A stretch of 20,471 nucleotides of DNA from an uncultured Oscillospiraceae bacterium. GTDB lineage: Bacteria > Bacillota > Clostridia > Oscillospirales > Oscillospiraceae. Positions 6,295 to 13,836 of this stretch are shown here, one piece after another. Where the stretch lies: the NCBI GenBank assembly GCA_934645175.1, contig CAKUDE010000036.1, forward strand, positions 1 to 20,471. The letters are read 5' to 3'. A model generated the notes under the pieces. The model searched no databases and was not told the DNA's origin. It worked only from the letters and a program-made list of their open reading frames with translations. Numbering within the stretch: position 1 is the first letter of the stretch; each line of letters opens with the position of its first letter. A program made the position numbers and the translations under genes.

Positions 6295-6333
6295 AAAGTC
6301 AAAACCTCCGGCTTAGCCGGAGGTTTTGACTTT
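6295..6333. terminator. Strong bidirectional terminator
   Basis: AAAGTCAAAACCTCCGGC and GCCGGAGGTTTTGACTTT make a perfect 18-bp stem with the loop TTA. The T-rich strand follows on both sides (TTTTCAGTTTTC on the minus strand). It sits 20 bases after the stop of the rnmV-like gene and ends the alaS operon. It also insulates it from the araC-type unit. Confidence 0.9.
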
Positions 6334-6352
6334 ATCCCTTATTATCATCTTC

Positions 6353-6931
6353 TTACTGTGAAAACCGTTCCAAAAACTCTTCGCGCGTCATAAGTACATT
6401 CAACGCCTCCAGCAGTCCTGTCGGGCTCATATGCTCCGGCAGGGAAAGCTCCGCCAACACAGCCCTTCGGCGCTGCGCGCTGTCCACCGTGCCGGACAGT
6501 CCGACACAGAACAGATCGGCTTTTGTAATTTTCGGCAGCGGAACAGCAGATAGTTCCGCCTGAGCACCGGCTGCTTGTAGCACACGCAGCAGCACCTCCG
6601 GCGGCATCCCCTCAACGCCGAGCTTGCCCTCTTTCCCCGGCTCACGCTTGCGATGCTCTTTGCCGTAAATATCCGGGATGTAGGCATGAAAGAGCTGCTG
6701 CGGCGGTATGGCACTTTTCAGGTAGTTCCGTATTACGAAGCCGGCGCCGTCCGAGTCTGTCAGGACAATCAACCCGCGCTGCGCCGCTACGCGGCGAAGT
6801 AGCGCCAGAAGCCGTGCATCCTTCATAATGCCGAAGCCGTTCGTAACGAAGATTGGGGCGTCAACAAGTTGCGAAAGCGTATTCTTGTCATACTTCCCTT
6901 CTACAACGATCGCCTGATGCAGCCTAATCAT
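6353..6931 (-). CDS. rnmV: Ribonuclease M5-like TOPRIM protein
   Basis: This 192-aa protein starts with a TOPRIM domain (AIVVEGKYDKNTL near residue 7, with the conserved Glu; VLTDSDGAGFVIRNYL near 56, with the DxD metal site) and ends in a DUF4093-type domain (about 125-190). That is the layout of RNase M5, which matures the 5S rRNA precursor using ribosomal protein L18 as partner; usual length is about 180-190 aa. The ATG at 6931 lies within the end of holA (8-base overlap, ATGATTAG), with GAGGAGG of the holA coding sequence as ribosome-binding site, so translation is probably coupled. It is the last gene of the operon. In Clostridia some DUF4093 TOPRIM proteins are only loosely related to B. 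subtilis RNase M5, so the enzymatic activity is inferred. Confidence 0.78.
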   Translation of the reverse strand: MIRLHQAIVVEGKYDKNTLSQLVDAPIFVTNGFGIMKDARLLALLRRVAAQRGLIVLTDSDGAGFVIRNYLKSAIPPQQLFHAYIPDIYGKEHRKREPGKEGKLGVEGMPPEVLLRVLQAAGAQAELSAVPLPKITKADLFCVGLSGTVDSAQRRRAVLAELSLPEHMSPTGLLEALNVLMTREEFLERFSQ

Positions 6932-7967
6932 TCCGTGCCTCCTCTGTCAGTGAAAACAGCAGCGTCTGCAAAAGATCCTCCGGCTCATCATAAGAGGTTT
7001 TCATTCGATAGTCTGTGTCGCAGCACAATAAAACCGCACGGCGGCAGAAACGGTCAGAGAGTCTGCGTGCCTGCTTCATGGTCATTCGAGCCGCAAAGGG
7101 CGGCATGGAGCACACGGAGGCAAGCGCATCGGCATCCTTACCCTCCGACAGCAGAACACGCGCAGCGTAAAGCCTGCGCATCTGCATTCCGATGGCGGCC
7201 AGCACGGGAATCGGTTCCGCATGAAGCAGCAGGATCGTATTCAGTCGCTCCAACGCGCGGTCAAAGGCACGGTCAGCGATGGCGTCCGTCATTTCAAAAA
7301 CGCTTGCCTCCAACGTCGGCTCCGTGACGGCGTCCAGATCCGCACGGGTCAGCTCCCGGTCTGCCGCATAGGCGCAAACCTTCTGCATCTCCGCGTCAAG
7401 ACGCGTCATGGAAGTGCCGCAGCGCTGTATAAGGTAGGAGCAAAGCTCCGGCGCAGCGTACTTCCCTTCTGCGCGAAAATGGCGTGCGACCCATGCGCGA
7501 AGATCGTCCTCGCTTTGGTAAACAAACTCTGCAAGCACGGCGTTTTTCTCCAACGCTTCCCAGAGCTTTTTCTGTCGTCTATCCGGCTTGAAGTCTGTGT
7601 AGCTCAGCACAAGACAGGCATAGTCGGGAAGATCGCAAAGCTGCGCAGCAAGCTCCGTCCGTTCATCCTCGCGAAGCGAAAAAATGTCAACGTCCTCAAC
7701 GGAAACGAGGCTGCGTTCGGACATCATGGGCAGCGCCTCCAACGATTGCGTAAAGGATGGCAGCGTAAAGGTCTCGGAGGTCAGACGGTGAAAGTTGAAT
7801 GCCTCCGTCGCAGGATCAAGAAGTTGCTTTTTTAATTGTTCAAAATAGTAACGGCGCAGATAGTCCTCCTCACCGTAGAGCACATAGCATTTTCCGGGCG
7901 AATGAGCCTTTAGATCCGCCTTTAATTGCGTAAGGCCGGCTCCCGTACCGGTGTTTTTTTTTGCCAT
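6924..7967 (-). CDS. holA: DNA polymerase III subunit delta
   Basis: The 347-aa protein matches the delta subunit of the clamp loader, which opens the beta sliding clamp and loads it on DNA. It starts with the delta-type N-terminus (KCYVLYGEEDYLRRYYFEQL near residue 28) and continues with an AAA+-like region (LVSVEDVDIF, CLVLSYTDFKPDRR) and the helical C-terminal collar domain (LNTILLLHAEPIPVLAAIGMQ split around residues 255-275). ATG at 7967 follows AGGAGGTGACGGT and is chosen over a frame-open start at 8081 inside comEC. The Shine-Dalgarno is made of the last two Arg codons and stop of comEC. Codons 2-5 hold a run of nine A's (GCAAAAAAAAAC). The comEC-holA order is common in Firmicutes. Confidence 0.93.
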   Translation of the reverse strand: MAKKNTGTGAGLTQLKADLKAHSPGKCYVLYGEEDYLRRYYFEQLKKQLLDPATEAFNFHRLTSETFTLPSFTQSLEALPMMSERSLVSVEDVDIFSLREDERTELAAQLCDLPDYACLVLSYTDFKPDRRQKKLWEALEKNAVLAEFVYQSEDDLRAWVARHFRAEGKYAAPELCSYLIQRCGTSMTRLDAEMQKVCAYAADRELTRADLDAVTEPTLEASVFEMTDAIADRAFDRALERLNTILLLHAEPIPVLAAIGMQMRRLYAARVLLSEGKDADALASVCSMPPFAARMTMKQARRLSDRFCRRAVLLCCDTDYRMKTSYDEPEDLLQTLLFSLTEEARND

Positions 7968-7971
7968 ACCG

Positions 7972-10197
7972 TCACCTCCTGATCCGGATTTGCCCCTGCT
8001 CATCCGTCCGCTCAACCTGTGCGCCGATAGCGGCGATGCGGTCAAGCACCTCCTGCGACGGGTGGCCGTAGGAGTTTTCACCGACGGAGATTACAACGAT
8101 CTCCGGGCGAAGCGCGGTCAGAAGCTCCTCGCTTGTGGAATTCTTCGCCCCATGATGACCGGCGACAAGAACCTCGATGTCAGGCAAAGCGTGCGTATTC
8201 AGCAGCAAACGTTCCTGCGCCTGCGGTAGATCGCCCGTAATCAGCACGTCATAATCCCCGGCGCTGAGCAGTGCGGAAAGACCGTTGTTTCGTGTCGCTT
8301 TGCCGAGCGGAGCAAAGAGCTGCACACGACCGCCGGGATACTCCAGCGTCAGATCCTCCGTAACTAGGACAAGCTCCGTTCCGTTTTGTGATGCAGCCGC
8401 AGAAATCTGCGCAAACAATCCATTTTCATCCGGAAGATCGGGCACATAGAGCTGGCGTACATCGGCATTTTGCAGTAATCGAACCACGCCGTTTACATGA
8501 TCGGCATCGAAATGCGTCAGAATCAGAACATCAATGCGCGATTTACCGCGCAAAAACAGCCGTCGGGCAATCGTCTCTTCGCCGTCTGAGCCGCCGCAGT
8601 CGATCATCACCCGCGTACCCTCGTTTTCATAGAGCAGGCACTGGCCCTGACCGACATCAAAAGCCGTCAGAACCGTCCCGTTTTCAGGCAATCGCAGAAT
8701 GGTCAGCGCAATGCACAGCGCCAGCACGACGGCGCAGATCAGCCGCAGCGGCTTGCGGCGTTTTTTGTTGAACAGAAACATAAGCAGTAATACATAGACG
8801 ACCGCAAGCCAAAGCGCGATCAACGGCTCAGAGGCCGGAACGGCGGCCAGCGGGAGCTGCGCCAGAGATTGTATGACCCACAGCGCAAAGCGGACGAGTA
8901 CGGCAATGCCCTTCCCTGCCAGTGATGCAACACCCGGCAGAAGATAGCTCAGAAGGAGCACCACCTCCCCGCAGGAAAACGCCAGCGTAAGAGCGGGCAG
9001 TGCAATCAGGTTTGCCGGAAGAAACACGAGGCTTACGGAATCAAAGAGGAGTGCCGTCAACGGCACGGTGAACAGATTGGCACTCAGCGACATCGCCGCA
9101 GCCGCAGCTACGGTACGCCATAGGCGGCAGAGCGCCGCCGTACTGCGCCGCTTCGTTTTCTTTGGAAGGAAAGCAGTCAGGTGGTCGTATAGTGGCGAGG
9201 CATAAGCCAGCAATCCTGCCATGGCGGCAAACGAGAGCTGAAGTCCGGCACCGGCCACAGCGTAAGGATTGCAAAGCAAAATGACAAAAAGTGCAAAGCT
9301 GAGCGTTGTCGGCGGGTCATTCTCTCTGCCGAGCAGCGGTGCAAACGATGCCAGAGCAAGCATAACAAACGCACGACTGACCGAGGGCGTAAAGCCCATC
9401 ATCGCCGCAAAAAACAACGTTACCAGCAGCGTAAGCACTGCGGCGGCCTTTCGTCTGCGCAGGCATAGAACATATACTATCCCTGCAACCAGAGAGACGT
9501 GCATTCCGGATACGGAAACAATATGGGAAATACCCGTCGCAGACATCTGTTCGGACAGCTCATCGGTCAATTGGCTGCGGTCGCCAGTCAGAAGCGCTCG
9601 AAGAAAGGGCGCGACATCCGAAGGAAACACCGTATCCACGTGTTCGCGGAGCTCGTTTGCCGCGAACGCCGGGACGTCGCGCAGAGATATGCCGTATGCA
9701 CGGCGGATCGTTGCCTCTCCGCGCAGATAACCCAAAAGTGCGACGCCGCGTGAACGATAGTAGCGTCCGATAGAGTCGCTCTGAGGTGTTTCCAGACGAA
9801 AACTACCGGAGACGGTGTCACCGGGGCGCAGTGACGCGGTATCCTGATCCATATACAGCATGGCATTGATGCCGTCAAGTCTTGCGGTTACACGAATGCC
9901 GTATTTCGTCTCCTCCGGAAAAGCAGTAATTCGCGCCGAAACGTCAGAACGCTCCGAAACAAACGACTGTGCAGGGCGAAAAACCAACGCCTCGTATCCG
10001 GCGGACCAGAGCAGCCCGAAGAGAAGTCCGAATGCACCGATCCGCACGGCGAGCATTCCGCGCTGCTTCATAAAGAAGGAAACGGCCGCGGTGAGCAACG
10101 CGCAGATGAGCACAACGACGCATAGCGGCGAGGGCAGCCAGACTATGGCTGCCGTCGCCGCTGCAAAGCTCAGGCAGAAAATCGCCAGCTTTCGCAT
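7972..10197 (-). CDS. comEC: ComEC/Rec2-family DNA uptake channel
   Basis: The 741-aa integral membrane protein has the full three-part layout. First is an N-terminal membrane and DUF4131-type OB region (about 1-160), then the competence membrane domain (about 195-480) with SHIVSVSGMHVSLVAG near residue 220. Last is a C-terminal metallo-beta-lactamase-like domain with DVGQGQCLLYENEGT, metal motif HFDADHVNG near 560, TGDLPQAQ near 652 and GHHGAKNS near 678. ComEC forms the inner-membrane channel for single-stranded DNA in natural transformation, and the beta-lactamase domain is proposed to act as nuclease. The metal residues are present. ATG at 10197 follows GGGAGGCGGCGCG. No other com genes are seen in the window. 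It lies 43 nt after the HIT gene and 4 nt before holA. Confidence 0.92.
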   Translation of the reverse strand: MRKLAIFCLSFAAATAAIVWLPSPLCVVVLICALLTAAVSFFMKQRGMLAVRIGAFGLLFGLLWSAGYEALVFRPAQSFVSERSDVSARITAFPEETKYGIRVTARLDGINAMLYMDQDTASLRPGDTVSGSFRLETPQSDSIGRYYRSRGVALLGYLRGEATIRRAYGISLRDVPAFAANELREHVDTVFPSDVAPFLRALLTGDRSQLTDELSEQMSATGISHIVSVSGMHVSLVAGIVYVLCLRRRKAAAVLTLLVTLFFAAMMGFTPSVSRAFVMLALASFAPLLGRENDPPTTLSFALFVILLCNPYAVAGAGLQLSFAAMAGLLAYASPLYDHLTAFLPKKTKRRSTAALCRLWRTVAAAAAMSLSANLFTVPLTALLFDSVSLVFLPANLIALPALTLAFSCGEVVLLLSYLLPGVASLAGKGIAVLVRFALWVIQSLAQLPLAAVPASEPLIALWLAVVYVLLLMFLFNKKRRKPLRLICAVVLALCIALTILRLPENGTVLTAFDVGQGQCLLYENEGTRVMIDCGGSDGEETIARRLFLRGKSRIDVLILTHFDADHVNGVVRLLQNADVRQLYVPDLPDENGLFAQISAAASQNGTELVLVTEDLTLEYPGGRVQLFAPLGKATRNNGLSALLSAGDYDVLITGDLPQAQERLLLNTHALPDIEVLVAGHHGAKNSTSEELLTALRPEIVVISVGENSYGHPSQEVLDRIAAIGAQVERTDEQGQIRIRR

Positions 10198-10240
10198 CGC
10201 GCCGCCTCCCGACCGATTCGATCCGTTGTACTATATGGTA

Positions 10241-10579
10241 TCAGTTGAAGCTGCCAAGTGTCTTGCCGCCGAGCACATGGAAGTGCAGATGCGGAACGGT
10301 CTGCCCGGCGTCCGGGCCGCAGTTGGTCACAACGCGATAGCCGTTTTCAAAACCGCCAAGCTCCTTCGTCAGCTTTGCGATCACCGCGAAAATGTGGCCG
10401 ACCGTCGCCTCGTGCTCCGCCTCCAGCGCGCTTACACCGGTGACATGGCATTTCGGAACGACAAGAAAATGCTTCGGCGCCATCGGTGCAATGTCATAGA
10501 AGGCATAGCATAGCTCGTCTTCATAAACTTTCCGGGAGGGAATTTCCCCGGAAATGATTTTACAGAATATGCAATCCAT
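10241..10579 (-). CDS. HIT-family nucleotide hydrolase (HINT type)
   Basis: This 112-aa protein starts MDCIFCKIISGEIPS, with the two Cys typical of the HINT branch, and ends with the histidine triad HLHFHVLGG near residue 98. Length matches bacterial HINT proteins, which hydrolyse AMP-lysine or other purine phosphoramidates and can remove aminoacyl-adenylates made by tRNA synthetases. It starts 10 bases after the alaS stop, so it is part of the same transcript. The pairing with a synthetase suits a role in clearing leaked adenylates, which is an inference. Confidence 0.93.
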   Translation of the reverse strand: MDCIFCKIISGEIPSRKVYEDELCYAFYDIAPMAPKHFLVVPKCHVTGVSALEAEHEATVGHIFAVIAKLTKELGGFENGYRVVTNCGPDAGQTVPHLHFHVLGGKTLGSFN

Positions 10580-10589
10580 GTTGTCCCCC

Positions 10590-13253
10590 TTATTTCAGAT
10601 TCTTGACAACGAAGTCGTCCACAAGGGCCAGTGCGTTGTCGAGCTTTGTCATATCCTTGCCGCCGCCCATTGCGGAGTCCGGCTTGCCGCCGCCGCTGCC
10701 GCCGCAGGCGGCGCAGACTTCCTTAACGAGTTTACCGGCCAGGATCCCCTTTGCAACGGCATTTTTACCACAGACGGCAAGGATGGTGATCTTCTCGCCC
10801 TGTGTTGCAGCAAGCACCGCAACGGCATCCGGTTCACGGTCGCGGATGTTATCTCCCATCTTCCGCAGGTCGTTTGCGTCGCGTTCTCCGCATAGTGCGG
10901 AAAACACCTTCAATCCACCGATCTGCCGCGCGGAAAACAGGATACGATCCACCTCGCCCGAGAACAGCTTGTCCTTCATGCGGTCAATATTCTGGCGCAT
11001 TTCACGCAGCTCCTGCATCAGTCCGTGCGCGCGAGTCATCAGCTCCTTCGGGCTGGTTTTCAGCTCCTCGGAGACGTTGAGGAGGATGCGGTTGAACTGA
11101 TCCACCTGCGCAAGCACACGTTTACCGGTGATAGCCTCGATGCGGCGTACGCCGGAGGCAACGGAGGCCTCGGAGTAAATGCGCAGTGAACCGACCTTGG
11201 CGGTATTATCCAGATGTGTGCCGCCGCAGAATTCCAGAGAATCCTCGCCCATTTTAACAACACGGACGGTATCGCCGTATTTTTCGCCGAACAACGCCGT
11301 CGCGCCGAGCTTTTGCGCCTCGGCAATGGGCAGAACCATCGTTTCCACCGGCTCGCCCTCCAGAATCATTTCCATGACTTTGGAGGAAACCTGTGCCAGC
11401 TCCTCCGGTGTAACGGCCGAAAAGTGCGTAAAGTCGAAACGCAGATGATCCGGCTCTACAAGAGAACCGGCCTGATGGCAATGCTCGCCCAGCACGCTGA
11501 CAAGCGCACTTTGTAACAGATGCGTTGCCGTGTGGGCACGGCAGATGGCCTTACGACGTTCCGCCTCGACCCGGCCTTCCGCCTCATCACCGACGGTCAG
11601 CGTACCGGAGAGGACCTTGCCGTAGTGCATATATTTGCCGCCCTTGTTTTTCTGAACGTCCGTAACGGTAAAAACGCCGCTTTTCGTTGTGATCGTGCCG
11701 TGGTCGGCAACCTGACCGCCCATTTCGGCATAGAAGGGCGTATGATCCAGAACAAGAATCGCCTCGGTACCCTCGGCGATCTCATCGCGCGGCTCGTCAT
11801 CTGCGACAATGGCCAGAATCTTGCCGACAGATTCCAGCGTCTCATAGCCGTCAAAGACCGTTGCGGGAATCTCCTGACCGAAATCGATGCCTGCCCAGCC
11901 GAGGTCGCCAAGCGCCTTGCGTGCCTCACGCGCACGGAGCTTCTGCTCCTGCATAAGCGTCTTGAACGCCTCCTGATCGACCTTCATCTTCTTTTCTTCC
12001 GCCATTTCGACCGTCAGGTCGATCGGGAAGCCGTAGGTATCATAGAGCTTGAAGGCATCGGCGCCGGAAAATACCGATTCTCCGCGCTCTGCGTGAGCGG
12101 ACAGCATCTCAGCGAAGATGCGCATACCGCCGTCGATCGTCTTGGCAAAGTTCTCTTCCTCTACGCGCACAACACGGGTGATATACTCCGCACGCTCACG
12201 CAGATAGGGGTAATGCCCCTCGTTCTCACGGATAACCGTTTCCACAATGTCACACAGGAACGGACGATTGACACCGAGTAGCTTTCCGTGACGTGCGGCA
12301 CGGCGCAGCAGGCGGCGCAGCACATAGCCTCGGCCTTCATTGGACGGAAGCACACCGTCGGCGATCATAAAAACGGATGCACGGATGTGATCGGTAATGA
12401 CACGCAGCGACACATCCTTTTCGCGGCTCATGCCGTAGCTGGCTCCGGTAAGCTCCGTCACTTTGTGCGTAATGTTCATTACGGTATCCACATCAAAGAG
12501 CGAATCAACGTCCTGACAGACGACGGCAAGGCGCTCAAGTCCCATGCCCGTGTCAATGTTCTTCTGTACCAGCTCCGTGTAGTTGCCGTGACCGTCGTTA
12601 TTGAACTGGGAGAAAACGACGTTCCAGACCTCCATATAGCGGTCGCAGTCGCAGCCGACGGTACAGCCGGGCTTCCCACAGCCATACTTTTCACCGCGGT
12701 CATAGTAGATTTCGGAGCAGGGGCCGCAGGGGCCGGAGCCATGCTCCCAGAAGTTGTCCTCTTTGCCGAATTTGAAAATCCGTTCGGCAGGGATGCCGAT
12801 CTCGTCGTGCCAGATGTGCCACGCCTCATCATCGGCAGGGGTCGTTTCATTCCCGGCAAACACCGATGGGAACAGGCGATTCGGGTCCAGTCCGACCCAC
12901 TCGGAACTCGTCAGGAACTCCCACGCCCAGTGGATCGCGTCACGCTTGAAATAATCTCCAAAGGAGAAGTTGCCAAGCATCTCAAAATATGTGCCATGCC
13001 GCGCGGTGTGGCCGATATTGTCAATATCGCCGGTGCGGATGCACTTCTGACAGGTGCAGACACGGCGGCGCGGCGGTTCGACCTCTCCCTTGAAATAGGG
13101 CTTCATCGGCGCCATGCCGGAGTTGATGAGAAGAAGCGAGGCGTCGTTCTGCGGAATGAGCGAAAAGCTCGGCAGGCGGAGATGCCCCTTGCCCTCAAAG
13201 AAGCGCAGGAACATCTCGCGCAGCTCATTGAGTCCATACCGTTTTGTTTCCAT
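10590..13253 (-). CDS. alaS: Alanyl-tRNA synthetase
   Basis: The 887-aa full-length enzyme charges tRNA-Ala with alanine. The class II catalytic domain fills about residues 1-240 (LRLPSFSLIPQNDASLLLINSG cut by motif 1; FEMLGNFSFGDYFK motif 2). The tRNA-recognition region follows, then the editing domain with zinc motifs HTATHLL near 571 and CGGTH near 673. The C-terminal oligomerisation/C-Ala domain has a glycine-rich GGSGGGKPDSAMGGG. The ATG at 13253 follows AGGAGGGATTTCA. A T-box leader precedes it, and it heads the operon alaS-HIT-comEC-holA-rnmV. No defects are visible. Confidence 0.97.
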   Translation of the reverse strand: METKRYGLNELREMFLRFFEGKGHLRLPSFSLIPQNDASLLLINSGMAPMKPYFKGEVEPPRRRVCTCQKCIRTGDIDNIGHTARHGTYFEMLGNFSFGDYFKRDAIHWAWEFLTSSEWVGLDPNRLFPSVFAGNETTPADDEAWHIWHDEIGIPAERIFKFGKEDNFWEHGSGPCGPCSEIYYDRGEKYGCGKPGCTVGCDCDRYMEVWNVVFSQFNNDGHGNYTELVQKNIDTGMGLERLAVVCQDVDSLFDVDTVMNITHKVTELTGASYGMSREKDVSLRVITDHIRASVFMIADGVLPSNEGRGYVLRRLLRRAARHGKLLGVNRPFLCDIVETVIRENEGHYPYLRERAEYITRVVRVEEENFAKTIDGGMRIFAEMLSAHAERGESVFSGADAFKLYDTYGFPIDLTVEMAEEKKMKVDQEAFKTLMQEQKLRAREARKALGDLGWAGIDFGQEIPATVFDGYETLESVGKILAIVADDEPRDEIAEGTEAILVLDHTPFYAEMGGQVADHGTITTKSGVFTVTDVQKNKGGKYMHYGKVLSGTLTVGDEAEGRVEAERRKAICRAHTATHLLQSALVSVLGEHCHQAGSLVEPDHLRFDFTHFSAVTPEELAQVSSKVMEMILEGEPVETMVLPIAEAQKLGATALFGEKYGDTVRVVKMGEDSLEFCGGTHLDNTAKVGSLRIYSEASVASGVRRIEAITGKRVLAQVDQFNRILLNVSEELKTSPKELMTRAHGLMQELREMRQNIDRMKDKLFSGEVDRILFSARQIGGLKVFSALCGERDANDLRKMGDNIRDREPDAVAVLAATQGEKITILAVCGKNAVAKGILAGKLVKEVCAACGGSGGGKPDSAMGGGKDMTKLDNALALVDDFVVKNLK

Positions 13254-13255
13254 TG

Positions 13256-13497
13256 AAATCCCTCCTGAAAAACAGAAAATCCCCGTCCCCGATATAGGGG
13301 CGAGGTCAGTCGCGGTACCACCCTACTTGCTGCCGGAAAGCAGCATCTTGGTCATCCGATAACGGGGATGAAGCGTCCCGTTCATCACGGGCGGCTCGGA
13401 AGTGGCGCTCCGCAGGCGATGCAGCAGGGCTTGCACTCTCCCCTGCTCGCTGGCTGCCGTCCGTGCGGATTGGCTTCGTCAAGGCATTTTTCGCTTT
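13256..13497 (-). promoter_or_regulatory. Alanine T-box riboswitch leader of alaS
   Basis: The minus-strand leader contains the hallmark T-box AGGGTGGTACCGCG (13311-13324), whose GGTG pairs with the free end of uncharged tRNA. It is followed by a terminator stem CCTCGCCCC/GGGGACGGGG (13281-13305, one bulged A) and an A-TTTT tail. Upstream are stem-loops including AGCAGGG/CCCTGCT (probably the tip of Stem I), CCCGT/ACGGG, TCATCC/GGATGA and GCTGC/GCAGC. Uncharged tRNA-Ala should favour the antiterminator and read-through into alaS. A GCC specifier triplet is plausible but I could not place it with certainty. Confidence 0.9.
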
Positions 13498-13503
13498 TCC
13501 GTC

Positions 13504-13532
13504 ATTTTATCAGGGAAAGAGCGTCTTGTCAA
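13504..13532 (-). promoter_or_regulatory. Promoter of the alaS operon
   Basis: A consensus TTGACA (13527-13532), 17-base spacer and TAAAAT (13504-13509) on the minus strand give a start near 13497, at the 5' end of the T-box leader. It is the only strong promoter I see for the five-gene operon. Confidence 0.9.
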
Positions 13533-13686
13533 GTGAGAATTCGCAGGTTTGCGGAAATATTTTCGAAATGGCATGAACTATCAATGCTTCTCTCTTTTCC
13601 CGTTGTCGGAAATATGTCTGTTTCAAGCAATCGTTTCGGTTTTCGTGCATTATTTGCAGGAAAATATATTTTTTATGCAACACCTC

Positions 13687-13715
13687 TTGCAAAACTTGCA
13701 GGATTGGTATATAAT
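13687..13715 (+). promoter_or_regulatory. Promoter of the protease gene
   Basis: TTGCAA (13687-13692), 17-base spacer and perfect TATAAT (13710-13715) give a start near 13722 and a leader of about 115 nt. It fires away from the alaS promoter; the about 150 bp between the two promoters holds no gene. A TTGCAGGA direct repeat (two copies about 40 bp apart) overlaps this region and might be a regulator site. Confidence 0.75.
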
Positions 13716-13737
13716 CGATTCGACGAATATACAAGGG

Positions 13738-13744
13738 AAGGAGG
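13738..13744 (+). promoter_or_regulatory. Orphan Shine-Dalgarno near mRNA 5' end (possible stabiliser)
   Basis: AAGGAGG lies about 17-23 bases after the predicted start and about 95 bases before the protease ATG, with no ATG, GTG or TTG at a usable distance behind it. Such start-less sites near 5' ends (STAB-SD, known from cry3A-type mRNAs) bind 30S subunits and protect transcripts. That role is inferred here. Confidence 0.35.
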
Positions 13745-13836
13745 ATACACCAGAATTTCCGCACTGTCCCACTACGCAAAAAGTAAGTCAACGGCACCCA
13801 TTTCACTGTCAAATCATCAATTATGGAGGAAAGGTT

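Noticed and set aside
12288..13256. A 322-codon plus-strand frame opposite alaS
   Set aside because: Antisense to the conserved catalytic part of alanyl-tRNA synthetase; no family features.
13549..13836. In-frame upstream extension of the protease by 96 codons
   Set aside because: It would put the promoter inside the coding region and hide a perfect signal peptide and Shine-Dalgarno at 13837.
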